A stretch of DNA of 64,000 bases from Helicobacter ibis (lineage in GTDB: Bacteria > Campylobacterota > Campylobacteria > Campylobacterales > Helicobacteraceae). This document shows positions 1 to 8,519 of the stretch, piece after piece. The position numbers and the translations under genes were made by a program. The stretch's first letter is position 1, and each line of letters begins with the position of its first letter. The stretch lies in the NCBI RefSeq assembly GCF_027859255.1, contig NZ_JAQHXR010000001.1, positions 542,767-606,766 of the forward strand, written 5' to 3'. Under the pieces are notes generated by a model that was given only the letters and a program-made list of their open reading frames with translations, did no database searches and was not told the DNA's origin.

Positions 1-2
1 AC

Positions 3-1163
3 GAAAGCAATAGAACTGGGCAAGTCAGTATTTCTATACCAAAAAATAATTTAATTTCTATATCTAATAAATGTTTTATTGGATACTTAGATGCTTTATC
101 TTTGCTTCAATCCATTTCTCTTGAAAACAATCAACTTAGGATACTTAATAATAATGTTTTCGAAGATAATATCAGGTTATTTTTAGGAAATACAGATATT
201 AATAGAAATATTCAAAATACTGCAACAACGAAAGATTCAGATTTTCATCTATACAATAATGGGATTACCATAATAAACTCTGAATATAAAAACAATACTA
301 ATGATTATATATTTTATTCTATTAGAATCATCAATGGTTGTCAAACAATCAATTCTTTGTTTGAAATATATAAGCATGCTGATGATACTCAAGTAATCAA
401 AAATATAATACTGCCAGTAAAGCTAATTGAAGCTATTGATGAAGATGAAATAGAATTGATTGCAACAAGCGCAAATAGTCAAAATCAAATTGATACCTAT
501 CAACTTTTATCCAATAGAGAGTTTTTTAAGTTTCTCGAAGATTATTTTCATAAAAATATTATTGATAATAAATCTATTTTTTACAAAAGAAGAATTGGTC
601 AAATTGATGAGAAAAACTATATAAATGTTGATTTGCTTATAATCATGAGAGCTTTAATGTCATCAATTTTTCACATCCCACATAGAGCTTCTGGGTATTT
701 TGATAGCACCATGAATAAATACTTAGAAAATCTTAAAGGTATCAATCAGGAATCCTACTGTAAACTAATTTATCATGTCACATACCTTTTTGTTTTTATA
801 CAAGATTTTTTAAATACAAACAAAAAGGATAAAATACATCTTCTCAAACACCACATCACCTTTATAATCTTTAAAGTAGTAACTTTGGATACCAATTTTA
901 AAAAGCCTAGAAAAATGGGAGATATACCAAACTTAAATGAAAATGAAATAGAAATGGTATGTAGTAAGCTTAATTCTTTGCTTTCTTGCAGAGAAAAATT
1001 TGAAAATTTAATCAAACATATTCTTAAACACATCAATGATACAGATTTAAATATTTCAAACATTACAAAAACAAACCAAAAAATTCTTTATTCTCCTATT
1101 ACTAAAATCATTGATAACTTTGATGATTTTTGCATACAATTACGGGAGTATTATAATGAATAA
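3..1163 (+). CDS. AIPR family (abortive infection/phage resistance) protein, 5' end cut by window
   Basis: The frame is open from base 3, so the true N-terminus lies upstream of the window. The visible part of about 386 residues carries AIPR family (PF10592) hallmarks: a VRLFLG-N-x-N-type segment (here IRLFLGNTDINRNI), then YNNGITI and INGCQTINSL. AIPR proteins were first linked to abortive phage infection and often sit beside restriction-modification genes; the biochemical activity is not established. The 3' end overlaps the next gene (restriction endonuclease, ATG at 1156) by 8 bases, so the two are translationally coupled and part of one defence operon. A cognate methyltransferase would be expected upstream, outside the window. 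Family call is confident; function is inferred from context. Confidence 0.85.
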   Translation, partial: ESNRTGQVSISIPKNNLISISNKCFIGYLDALSLLQSISLENNQLRILNNNVFEDNIRLFLGNTDINRNIQNTATTKDSDFHLYNNGITIINSEYKNNTNDYIFYSIRIINGCQTINSLFEIYKHADDTQVIKNIILPVKLIEAIDEDEIELIATSANSQNQIDTYQLLSNREFFKFLEDYFHKNIIDNKSIFYKRRIGQIDEKNYINVDLLIIMRALMSSIFHIPHRASGYFDSTMNKYLENLKGINQESYCKLIYHVTYLFVFIQDFLNTNKKDKIHLLKHHITFIIFKVVTLDTNFKKPRKMGDIPNLNENEIEMVCSKLNSLLSCREKFENLIKHILKHINDTDLNISNITKTNQKILYSPITKIIDNFDDFCIQLREYYNE

Positions 1164-1926
1164 TATAAAAAACAATATCAAAACTCGTCTTACAATAGCT
1201 TTGCGCACTAAATTTGAAAACTATAAGCCAGAAACTTCATATATGCCTTTTCATACACGCCTTTTAGGGAAAGATAGAATGGCACTTTATAGCTTTATTC
1301 AAAGTCTTAATACTAATTTTGGCACTAGCATTTTTGAACCTGTGGCTGAAGAGTTAGGACATTGTCATTTTGATATTATTGAGCGTCAAAAAGAGGTTGG
1401 AAATATCATTACAAAAGAAGCACAAAGGGTTATCCAAGATATTATGGATTCTTTAGAAAGCGGAAATTCTAAGCCCAATAAAAATGATGAAATTGCCAAG
1501 ATTTTAGATGTGGCACGAAGCGGTGAAACTAGCACTATAAAGCCTACTAAGATAGATTTATTTTTACAGCAACATAATAATGTGTATTTGATAGATATTA
1601 AAACCGCTAAACCAAATAAGGGAGGTTTCAAGGAATTTAAGCGCACACTTCTTGCTTGGGTAGCATGCTATGCGTATGCAAATCCACAAGCCAACATTCA
1701 TTCCCTTATTGCAATTCCATATAATCCTTATGAACCTAAACCTTATGAGCGTTGGACTATGGCTGGAATGCTTGATTTAGACTTTGAATTAAAGGTGGCA
1801 AAAGAGTTTTGGGATTTTATAGGTGGAGTCGGAAGCTATGAAATCATTTTGGATTCTTTTGAAGAAGTTGGGCTTGAAATGCGAAATGAGATTGATGAGT
1901 ATTTTAAAAAATTTCATCTAAGTTAA
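1156..1926 (+). CDS. TdeIII/MjaII-type type II restriction endonuclease
   Basis: 256 residues from ATG 1156; GGGAG at 1144-1148 is the ribosome binding site, which favours this start over a longer frame beginning at 1111. The region TKIDLFL...VYLIDIKTAKPN (residues 131-154) is the PD-(D/E)XK-like catalytic core of the TdeIII family (PF09520): Asp134 with Asp147-x-Lys149. Characterised members of the family cut GGNCC, but the target of this enzyme cannot be read from the sequence. It overlaps the AIPR gene and is followed after 10 bases by an HrgA-like gene, forming one unit. No methyltransferase for it is visible inside the window, so it either lies upstream of base 1 or is missing. The frame is intact. 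Confidence 0.85.
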   Translation: MNNIKNNIKTRLTIALRTKFENYKPETSYMPFHTRLLGKDRMALYSFIQSLNTNFGTSIFEPVAEELGHCHFDIIERQKEVGNIITKEAQRVIQDIMDSLESGNSKPNKNDEIAKILDVARSGETSTIKPTKIDLFLQQHNNVYLIDIKTAKPNKGGFKEFKRTLLAWVACYAYANPQANIHSLIAIPYNPYEPKPYERWTMAGMLDLDFELKVAKEFWDFIGGVGSYEIILDSFEEVGLEMRNEIDEYFKKFHLS

Positions 1927-1936
1927 AGGATTCCCT

Positions 1937-2887
1937 ATACAAAAATACACATTCAGACAATTTATCATTGATGTTTTAGGAAGCTCATCACAACCCCTTA
2001 CCTTTATGGAGATTTGGGAGAGTGGTGTAAAAATGGGGCTAGATAAGAAGCTAGGAAGCATCGGCAAGACACCTTGGCACAATATTAGTGCATTGCTTTA
2101 TACTGATATTAAAAATGAAGATTCTCTTTTTTATATCACTTCCAAACAGCCTACAACTTTTTATTTAAAAAATAAGGTAATTCTTACGCAATCCATTCAA
2201 CTCCAAAAAGAACACCCAGCAAAACATACTAAAGAGAATATAAAAGAACGTTCCCTCCACCCACTTTTAGTAAAATTCTTGTATGAAAATCCTAATTTTA
2301 ATCTCTATTGCAAAACTATTTTTCATGAAAAAAGCACAAAAAGCATAAGCGGACGTGATAAGTGGAATTATCCTGATATTGTGGGAGTGCATTTTCCTTT
2401 TGAAAATGACTACGAGCAAGAGACGCTAAGTTTATTAAAAAACACTAATCAATTTAACTTTAAATTCTATGCCTTTGAGCTAAAGGTGCGTCTTTCGTGG
2501 AGTAATTTAAAAGAATCTTATTTTCAAGCTGTCTCAAACTCTAGCTTTGCAAACGAGGGATATTTGGTGGTTTTTGAAGAGTTTGATGATGAGATTTTAG
2601 AGGAGCTTATACGTTTAAATGCTAGCTTTGGTATTGGCGTGATAAGGTTAGAATCTAACACAATTGATAGTAACATTATCCTCCCTTCGCACAAAAGAGA
2701 GCTTGATATTGCAACGCTTAATATGCTTGTGGAGAAAAATCCAAATTTTAAGGAGTTTATCCAAACTATCAATGAAGATCTAGAGATTGGCAAACGCCAC
2801 AGAATCTCTAAAAATAGATACGATACAATCCTAGATGATGAAGCAATGCAAAGGCATATAGAAGTCAATAAGCTAAATAATATATAA
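1937..2887 (+). CDS. hrgA: HrgA-like protein: HARE-HTH domain plus PD-(D/E)XK-like nuclease domain, apparent ATA start
   Basis: The first ATG in frame (2006) falls inside a conserved HARE-HTH domain; the frame continues upstream and reads QKYTFRQFIIDVL... then PLTFMEIWESG, a typical start of this domain. The only position with a ribosome binding site is ATA at 1937, preceded by AAAGGA (1925-1930, spacing 6); an in-frame stop lies at 1919. From there the protein is 316 residues. A second domain has PD at residues 146-147 and ExK at 181-183 (YPDIVGV, FELK), fitting a PD-(D/E)XK nuclease fold. HrgA is known from H. pylori, where hrgA replaces the HpyIII endonuclease gene. Here it sits directly behind a TdeIII-type endonuclease. 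ATA could be a mutated ATG that lowers or abolishes expression, or a real weak start. An annotation from 2006 would lose half the HTH. Confidence 0.75.
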   Translation: MQKYTFRQFIIDVLGSSSQPLTFMEIWESGVKMGLDKKLGSIGKTPWHNISALLYTDIKNEDSLFYITSKQPTTFYLKNKVILTQSIQLQKEHPAKHTKENIKERSLHPLLVKFLYENPNFNLYCKTIFHEKSTKSISGRDKWNYPDIVGVHFPFENDYEQETLSLLKNTNQFNFKFYAFELKVRLSWSNLKESYFQAVSNSSFANEGYLVVFEEFDDEILEELIRLNASFGIGVIRLESNTIDSNIILPSHKRELDIATLNMLVEKNPNFKEFIQTINEDLEIGKRHRISKNRYDTILDDEAMQRHIEVNKLNNI

Positions 2888-2977
2888 ATTTACTTTTAAG
2901 CCTCACTTTATCAGCATTAGCATAATGCTAAGTTATGATATTAATGATACTTGTGTAATTTTAGATATAAATATTTA

Positions 2978-3463
2978 CTATAAAACACCCTCTAGTTTTA
3001 ATAATGTGCTTTTCTTTTCTAAGCCCCCTGCATATCCTATTAAACTACCATTTGAGCCAATGACCCTATGACATGGCACAATAATTGCAATTTTATTGCT
3101 TCCCACAGCTTTGCCTACTGCTTGAGCTGACATGCGTTTTATATTGCGTCTTTTAGCGATAGCTTGTGCGATCTCTCCATAGCTTATTGTTGCTCCAAAA
3201 GGTATTTTGCATAAAATTTCCCATACTTCTTTTTGGAAATCACTACCCATCAAGCATATTTCTACACTAAATTTTGGTTCTTTTTTATTGAAGTAAATAT
3301 CTAACCATTTTTTAGTTTGTGTCAATATATTTGTTTCTTTGTATTGATGATTTGTAATTGTTTTAAAATTGCAATCGTTTTGAAAGGTTAGTCCGATTAA
3401 AGCACTGCAATTTGCAGTTAGCATAAGGTTGCCAAGTTGTGAGCTAAAATATGTGTAATACAT
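2978..3463 (-). CDS. ogt: Methylated-DNA--protein-cysteine S-methyltransferase
   Basis: Suicide DNA repair enzyme that takes the alkyl group from O6-alkylguanine onto its own cysteine. The acceptor motif PCHRV is present with Cys131 (numbered from the start chosen here), preceded by the helix-turn-helix region with AVGKAVGSN and followed by GSLIGYAGGLEKK. The start at 3463 gives MYYTYFSSQLG and has AGGAAA seven bases upstream; the longer frame to 3505 has no ribosome binding site. 161 residues, a normal length for the Ogt/DNA ligand-binding-plus-catalytic type. It stands alone, convergent with the HrgA-like gene. Confidence 0.92.
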   Translation of the reverse strand: MYYTYFSSQLGNLMLTANCSALIGLTFQNDCNFKTITNHQYKETNILTQTKKWLDIYFNKKEPKFSVEICLMGSDFQKEVWEILCKIPFGATISYGEIAQAIAKRRNIKRMSAQAVGKAVGSNKIAIIVPCHRVIGSNGSLIGYAGGLEKKSTLLKLEGVL

Positions 3464-3599
3464 TTGATTTCCTAATTTTGGTAGTATTATTTTATTAAAA
3501 TTCAAAATATTTGGTTAAATGCTTATGCTATTGATCTAAATCAATATTTGTATACTTTTTAAAGATTTATACAGATATAATCTACGCCTTGGTAATGTT

Positions 3600-3890
3600 T
3601 TATGATTGAGGTGAGGGTATCGTTAGTCAAGGTGAAATTATTGTTGGTGATAAAAATCACGCATAAAGTGGTTATAAAGCAAGTGGATTGATTTTTACGA
3701 GTTTGTAAAAGAGATAGTTAAAAGGGTGGCAAGATAGCATTGGTAAAATTAGATATTGAGATTGCAGAACTTGATATTTTAGATTCTCTAAGCATACAAG
3801 GTCCTTATGAGCATATAGAATGCATTATATTTTAGATTCATGAGAGATTTAATAATCCAGTACATCAAGCCATTTAGCCATATTAAGAAA
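3600..3890 (+). pseudogene. Degenerate FkbM-like methyltransferase fragment
   Basis: No intact reading frame exists here, but pieces in shifting frames read like one protein: GDKNHA, YKASG, DFYEFVKEIVKR, then ALVKLDIEIAELDIL at about 3739-3783 and, across a TAG, IHERFNNP at 3829-3855. The sequence KLDIE-x-AELDIL followed by a strand and (E)-x-HE is the pattern of FkbM-type SAM methyltransferases (normally K-x-D-(I/V)-EGAE). At least two frameshifts and three stops are present, so it is a remnant. Identification rests on motif recall only. The rest of the 3464-3927 gap shows no feature. Confidence 0.4.
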
Positions 3891-3927
3891 TAAATATTTG
3901 AAGTATTAATAGGCTATGATTTTTTAA

Positions 3928-4387
3928 TTATTGCATCAATTCAAGTGCATTTATATCTAATCGTTCATTATTATATTTGAGTGCTTGTGTTTCGTCTAGC
4001 TTTTGCCAAATAAACATAGGACCAAAAAGCACATCCACTTTTATTTCTAGCGTGTTATTTTTTAGCATAGCTTTAATTGGATAGGTTTTGCCTTTTTCAA
4101 AACTATAGATCTTGCCATTACATTTATTATTATTACACTTCATATTTAAAAATATACTGCCACGGATAGGGCGATTTTGTAGGCTTTTATTTGGATTATT
4201 AGAATCTACATCTAATTCCATTTGTGGTTGTAAATCCAACACCATAAAATGCTTTATTTTTGCTAAAAATCTCTACCACACTTTGTTTATCTTTAGAATC
4301 TTTTGGTAAAAGATAGATACCATTTATATCATTTGTAAATGCAAAACCAGCACTAATCATAAAACAGCCAATTATCTTAAAATTCAT
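3928..4387 (-). pseudogene. DUF2147 family periplasmic protein, broken by one frameshift
   Basis: Two overlapping minus-strand frames together make one DUF2147 protein. The first (4387 downward) gives a signal peptide and the N-terminal half ending KAFYGVGFTTTNGI; the second frame continues DVDSNNPNKSLQNRPIRGS and then GKIYSFEKGKTYPIKAMLKNNTLEI, the typical second half (N-P-x-x-x-L-x-x-RP, G-x-IY-x-x-x-x-GKTY). The two join at about 4214, where one extra base would explain the break. There is no long homopolymer at the junction, so this looks like ordinary decay or a sequencing error rather than phase variation. The family is exported and of unknown function. It lies 10 bases downstream of the FAD oxidoreductase gene and was probably cotranscribed with it. 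Confidence 0.75.
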
Positions 4388-4397
4388 GCACTTTTCC

Positions 4398-6023
4398 TTA
4401 TATCATTTTTATTAATGCACTTATCCCAATACCAACTGCGGTGCCAAAGATCACACATAATGTAATCCTTTTTGCATAAAAATAGGGATCTAAAATCTTT
4501 CTTGCGGTTCTATATCCGCCTAAAATCGCACCGGTAAATCCTCCACCTGGGAAGCCAAAGCTAGAAGCAAAGTAGAGATTCTTGATACTCTTTGATTTAA
4601 ACCTCTCTCTACCAATAAAACCTTCTTTATCTTGATCGTATCCATAAATCACACCTTTTCTTGTGCGTGTGTAGCGCTCAATCGTCTTTGGCGTGGCGAG
4701 CTCTATATGGATACAGTGCTCCATAATATTAGGATACACGCTCTCTAATCGCTTCACTAGTGCATCTTGGAGTTCTTGTTTTTTGGCTTTATAGGCAACT
4801 TTATCTAAATTATCCCATTCTTCATAATAGCTATACACCGCACCAACACCAAGATATCTATCATCTCTATCGCTTAGCCCACTATCAATTTTTGAGTAAT
4901 TCACAAAGGCAAAATCACGGCACTCTATTTGTGTATTTGCAGAATCTGCATTCTTAGAATCAAAAGGGCGATTAAAATATTTCTCATCTACAAGGAAAGT
5001 AGAGTAGTCCATATTTGGATAGATCTCGCTTAGATTCTTATCAAATATCATATAGAGTGAGATGAGTGATGAGGTAAGCGTGAAATCCTCTGTAAGTCTA
5101 GAATCTTTTTTATATTCACTTGGAGTAAGATTTTTTAAAAGCTTTGTATATACTATATGCGGATCGCAATTTGCGATGATTGTATCTGCATAGACTTCTA
5201 TTTCTTGTTTAGTCTTTTTATCTATATATTTTACACCTTTTACACTTTTATCATCACACAAAATCTCTACTACATCAGAATCTGCCCTCACTTCCCCGCC
5301 ATTTTCTCTAACTATCTCACTAAGTGTATCTGAAAGCTTTTGTGAGCCACCTTTTATATATACACCTTTATTGTAGTAGTTGTTTTGTGCTATGGCGTGA
5401 TAGCTCCAAATAAATTTAAATGGATTATGATGATAATAGGAGATATTAATATTTAAAATTCTCTTTAGTTTAGGATCTTTGATACACGAATCTAACACTT
5501 CGCCCACGCTTTTATTGCGCACCATATTATAAGCAAAGAATATAAGTGTAGTTATTGGCGCAAAGAAGAAATCGATAAATTTCATATCAAACGGGAAGCT
5601 TCTTATTAAAAAGCTTTGAAAGCCAAGCTTTTTAAAGTATTTTTCAATGCCTTCTTTTTCGTGTGGGAATGCTGCAATAAGTGCTTCTTTTGTATTGCCA
5701 TGTGGGATTGTTAGAATCTTATTTGGCTTATCTTGCTCTACGATACTCCATGCACTAGGAAGTGTGATAAGATACAGTTTTTTATCCAATCCAAGATGTT
5801 TGAAAATCGCGTGTTTCATATCTCGTTTTTCTGTACCAAAATCCATTTCGTGTAATCCTGCATCTACAAGCATACCTTTTCTCTTAAAACAAGTAGCACA
5901 TCCACCAATCAAGCTATGTTGTTCTAATACAAGCACTTTTTTATTGGCCTTTGATAGCGTAGCTGCACAGCTTAAGCCACCAAGCCCAGAACCAATGATA
6001 ATTGCATCAAATTGTGTATCCAT
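4398..6023 (-). CDS. FAD-dependent oxidoreductase, phytoene-desaturase/CrtISO-retinol saturase-like
   Basis: 541 residues from the ATG at 6023, chosen because AAGGAG lies five bases upstream; the frame to 6047 has no such site. The N-terminal FAD-binding fold is clear: DAIIIGSGLGGLSCA, then LEQHSLIGGCATCF. The C-terminus has the family's closing motif LYFASSFGFPGGGFTGAILGG, followed by a hydrophobic tail (about the last 25 residues) that may anchor it to the membrane. Members of this COG1233 group act on polyprenoid or retinoid-like substrates, but no carotenoid genes are nearby, so the substrate is unknown. It is divergent from arsP, and the 130-base gap between them holds a palindromic operator that could affect both. 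Confidence 0.8.
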   Translation of the reverse strand: MDTQFDAIIIGSGLGGLSCAATLSKANKKVLVLEQHSLIGGCATCFKRKGMLVDAGLHEMDFGTEKRDMKHAIFKHLGLDKKLYLITLPSAWSIVEQDKPNKILTIPHGNTKEALIAAFPHEKEGIEKYFKKLGFQSFLIRSFPFDMKFIDFFFAPITTLIFFAYNMVRNKSVGEVLDSCIKDPKLKRILNINISYYHHNPFKFIWSYHAIAQNNYYNKGVYIKGGSQKLSDTLSEIVRENGGEVRADSDVVEILCDDKSVKGVKYIDKKTKQEIEVYADTIIANCDPHIVYTKLLKNLTPSEYKKDSRLTEDFTLTSSLISLYMIFDKNLSEIYPNMDYSTFLVDEKYFNRPFDSKNADSANTQIECRDFAFVNYSKIDSGLSDRDDRYLGVGAVYSYYEEWDNLDKVAYKAKKQELQDALVKRLESVYPNIMEHCIHIELATPKTIERYTRTRKGVIYGYDQDKEGFIGRERFKSKSIKNLYFASSFGFPGGGFTGAILGGYRTARKILDPYFYAKRITLCVIFGTAVGIGISALIKMI

Positions 6024-6081
6024 AATACTCCTTGTTGAATTTAGCATTGTATTATAAAAGTAATATGTAAATTTTTAAATT

Positions 6082-6117
6082 ATTTATATCAATATATATT
6101 GATTTATTGATATAAAT
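6082..6117. promoter_or_regulatory. Palindromic operator, probable ArsR site between divergent genes
   Basis: Two overlapping perfect dyads are present: a 16-base palindrome ATCAATATATATTGAT at 6088-6103, and a 12-base inverted repeat ATTTATATCAAT (6082-6093) / ATTGATATAAAT (6106-6117) separated by 12 bases. The repeated half-site is ATCAA/TTGAT. ArsR-family repressors bind such AT-rich dyads over their own promoters, and arsR is the second gene of the downstream operon. A TATAAA-like -10 follows at about 6130, so the dyad would cover the -35 region of arsP. Binding is inferred. Confidence 0.7.
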
Positions 6118-6155
6118 ATGTTATGTTTCTATAAAATTTTAGGAGGTAATTTGTT

Positions 6156-7145
6156 GTGGAAGTAAAATTATTAGAATCTCTTAAGCTATTTTGTGTTTAT
6201 TTTATCGAGCTTTCTTTGCTCTTTATTGCTATCTCTGCTGTTGTTAGCTTTATTAATCATAAATGCAAGAATGTTTTTGAAAAACACCTAAGCGAAGATT
6301 CTTATTCTAGCTATCTTAAAGCTATGCTTCTTGGTGCTCTTACTCCTTTTTGTTCTTGCTCTACCATTCCATTATTTCGTGCATTTTTAAATACAAATGT
6401 AGCCTTTGGCGTGTGTATTGCTTATCTATTTACCTCACCTTTAATTAATCCCATTATCATTGCTATGCTTTTTGTATCTTTTGGGTGGCAAATTACTTTT
6501 ATATATAGTGCTTTTTTGTTTGTTGTTATTTTTATTATTTCCATTTTAATCCAAAAACTAGATACGCAAAAATTTTTAAAAGAGGATTTTAAAAGCACAA
6601 ATACTTTATCATTTTCTGCTAATAATCAAGCTCAAAATCCTGCCAAAATCACTTCTTTTAGTATCAAAAAACCTCAAAGTTGTTGTGATGAGAGTAAAAA
6701 TGCAAACACAGGTTGCTGTGATAACACACTTAAAGATAAATTAAGTTTTAAAGAAATTTTATTTCAATCTTTCAAAGATTATAAAAAGCTTATCCCATAC
6801 ATTACCATAGGTATGGGTATTGGGGCTTTTATACATGGATTTGTGCCACAAGACTTCTTGCAAGATTCTCTAAGTGATTTTGGAGTGCTTAGCATAATTT
6901 TTGCAGCATTTATTGGAATCTTGCTCTATATTAGAGTGGAGACGATTATCCCTATTGGTTTGGCATTGCTTGAAGCAGGTGTCAATGAAGGTGTGATTTT
7001 TAGCTTTTTAATAGCAGGTGCTGGGTGTTCTCTTCCTGAACTTATTTTATTGAAAGGTATGTTTAGAATAAACTTTCTAGCACTTTTTGTGGGACTTATT
7101 TTACTTATTGCGATTAGCTTTGGCAGTCTTATTTATTTTTTCTAA
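6156..7145 (+). CDS. arsP: ArsP-type permease (organoarsenical/metal efflux)
   Basis: 329-residue membrane protein of the ArsP_1 permease family (PF03773) with about eight hydrophobic segments in two halves. The first half carries TPFCSCS at residues 63-69, the cysteine motif of ArsP and related permeases. A cytoplasmic linker in the middle holds two CC pairs (SCCDE, GCCDN), a feature also seen in the related SO_0444 Cu/Zn-type exporters, so the substrate could be trivalent organoarsenicals or a thiophilic metal. Translation starts at GTG 6156 behind AGGAGGTAA (6141-6149). arsR follows 10 bases later. An ATCAA/TTGAT dyad upstream suggests repression by ArsR and induction by metalloid. Confidence 0.82.
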   Translation: MEVKLLESLKLFCVYFIELSLLFIAISAVVSFINHKCKNVFEKHLSEDSYSSYLKAMLLGALTPFCSCSTIPLFRAFLNTNVAFGVCIAYLFTSPLINPIIIAMLFVSFGWQITFIYSAFLFVVIFIISILIQKLDTQKFLKEDFKSTNTLSFSANNQAQNPAKITSFSIKKPQSCCDESKNANTGCCDNTLKDKLSFKEILFQSFKDYKKLIPYITIGMGIGAFIHGFVPQDFLQDSLSDFGVLSIIFAAFIGILLYIRVETIIPIGLALLEAGVNEGVIFSFLIAGAGCSLPELILLKGMFRINFLALFVGLILLIAISFGSLIYFF

Positions 7146-7155
7146 AGGAATTTAA

Positions 7156-7464
7156 ATGGATAAATTTTTAAATATCATTGGTGCGTTAAATGATGAAAGT
7201 AGAGTGCTAATACTAGCCTTTTTGGCTCAAAATGGTGAACTTTGCGTATGTGATTTGCAAAATTCTTTAAATATGATTCAATCGCGCCTCTCACGCCATT
7301 TAAAAATATTAAAAGATTCTGGATTTTTAGAAGTTAGACGTAAAGGCACTTGGGCATATTATAAGATAATGGAGGATTTATCCCTTTTTCATCTCCAGTG
7401 CTTAGAGACTATAAAGGAACTTAATTTATCACTCCCTTCACTTAAGAAGAGTTGCAAGAATTAG
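7156..7464 (+). CDS. arsR: ArsR family metalloid-sensing repressor
   Basis: 102-residue winged-helix regulator. The sensor motif ELCVCDL spans residues 28-34 with Cys30 and Cys32, the classic As(III)/Sb(III) site of ArsR, and the recognition helix follows (SRLSRHLKILKDSGFL), then the wing VRRKGTWAYYKI. Extra cysteines near the C-terminus (about 84 and 100) may add a third ligand. It forms an operon with arsP (10-base gap, AAAGGA before the ATG). Expected action: binds the dyad at 6082-6117 and releases it on metalloid binding. No arsC or acr3 follows; the next region is degenerate. Confidence 0.93.
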   Translation: MDKFLNIIGALNDESRVLILAFLAQNGELCVCDLQNSLNMIQSRLSRHLKILKDSGFLEVRRKGTWAYYKIMEDLSLFHLQCLETIKELNLSLPSLKKSCKN

Positions 7465-7533
7465 GAATTATTTTTGACTTTTATACTTCGTTCCCCAATC
7501 ACACATTGCTTGTAAAATTGGGATTAAGCTTTG

Positions 7534-7779
7534 TTATCTGTTTGATAACCTATATTCTACCTTTGGTGGGATTTGGTGTATTCTACGCACTATTAGAAGT
7601 TCTCTTAGTGTGTTGTTAGTATTTAAAAGATATGGGTATAAATACCGATTTAGTTTATTATAACGCACTGCTTCGCAACGATATAGGATATATAAATACT
7701 TACTTGTATTTACCAGCGATAGTGATAGTGTGCAGTTAAATACACCACCATTAAAATCAAATTTTTTGTTTTTCTCCAT
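7534..7779 (-). CDS. Small hypothetical protein, doubtful
   Basis: 81-codon frame with AAGGA five bases before the ATG. The product is basic and tyrosine-rich, has no signal peptide or recognisable domain and I know no relative. It sits between arsR and a broken aldo/keto reductase and starts just beside a perfect inverted repeat (7792-7828). It could be a real small gene or chance. The flanks at 7465-7533 and 7780-7841 show nothing else coding. Confidence 0.25.
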   Translation of the reverse strand: MEKNKKFDFNGGVFNCTLSLSLVNTSKYLYILYRCEAVRYNKLNRYLYPYLLNTNNTLRELLIVRRIHQIPPKVEYRLSNR

Positions 7780-7791
7780 ATAATCCTTGTT

Positions 7792-7828
7792 TAGATATTA
7801 TGAGAGTTTTATACACTCATAATATCTA
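7792..7828. repeat. Perfect 13-bp inverted repeat
   Basis: TAGATATTATGAG (7792-7804) is repeated exactly inverted at 7816-7828 with an 11-base spacer AGTTTTATACA. It lies immediately upstream of the small minus-strand ORF and before the aldo/keto reductase remnant. There is no U-tract on either side, so an operator, a palindromic scar of a mobile element, or an RNA hairpin are all possible. Confidence 0.6.
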
Positions 7829-7841
7829 CAAAAATTAGGGC

Positions 7842-8358
7842 TAGATTTTGTTGATTTATATCTTATCCACCAGCCATTTAACGATAGTTATGGTGCGTGG
7901 GAAGCGATGAGTGAGTTAAAGAATAAAAGGTTTATCAAAATCGCTTGGTGTGAGAAATTTCTATCCTGATAGGCTTACAGATAATCAATTAGAGTGCCAC
8001 CCATTTTTGCCATGCTTTGATTTTGAAGAGAATATAAAGAAACTAGGTGTAACTACGCAGTCTTGGGGCGTCATTTGCAGAAGGACAAAATGGAATCTTT
8101 GAAAATGAGATTCTAAAAGCTATTGCTTCTAAGCATAATAAAAGCATAGCTCAAGTGATTTTACGATGGCTAATTCAAAGAGAAATCGCAGTAATCCCAA
8201 AAACTCTAAGCAAAGAGAGAATGGTTGAGAATATTTCTGTGTTTGATTTTACACTAGATTCTAATGATATGGAATCTATCTCTAAAATCTCTCCATATAT
8301 TATCTGTAATAATAGAGATGTAAAAACAGCGGAGTTTTTACTGAATTTAGCAAAGTAA
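7842..8358 (+). pseudogene. Aldo/keto reductase remnant
   Basis: Translated fragments in changing frames match the C-terminal two thirds of an aldo/keto reductase: LDFVDLYLIHQPF, then KSLGVRNFYPDRL, ECHPFLPCF, and in the last frame (to 8358) a long stretch including AQVILRWLIQREIAVIPKT, SKERMVENISVFDFTL. The N-terminal part with the catalytic Asp/Tyr/Lys residues is missing, there is a small deletion between the RLTDN and QLECHPF segments, and several frameshifts. It cannot encode an enzyme. Part of a run of decayed genes from 3.6 to 11.7 kb. Confidence 0.85.
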
Positions 8359-8519
8359 AGCAAGTTTTAAGAAATTTTAACTTTTGATAATATTTTAAAG
8401 CTTAGGGCTTTATGCCTTTTTGTTTTAAAGCTATCCTAAGCACTCAAAATAGCCACATTGTAAGCTAAAAGATAGTAAAATACTGACTTGAAATATCCAT
8501 GCACTCAATAAGGACATAA

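Noticed and set aside
773..1063. Antisense ORFs such as 773-1063, 1386-1646, 21176-21460, 40327-41040 and similar
   Set aside because: Shadows of well-supported genes on the other strand; no start signals or families.
2978..3505. Longer start for ogt at 3505
   Set aside because: No ribosome binding site; AGGAAA lies before ATG 3463, which also begins the conserved region.
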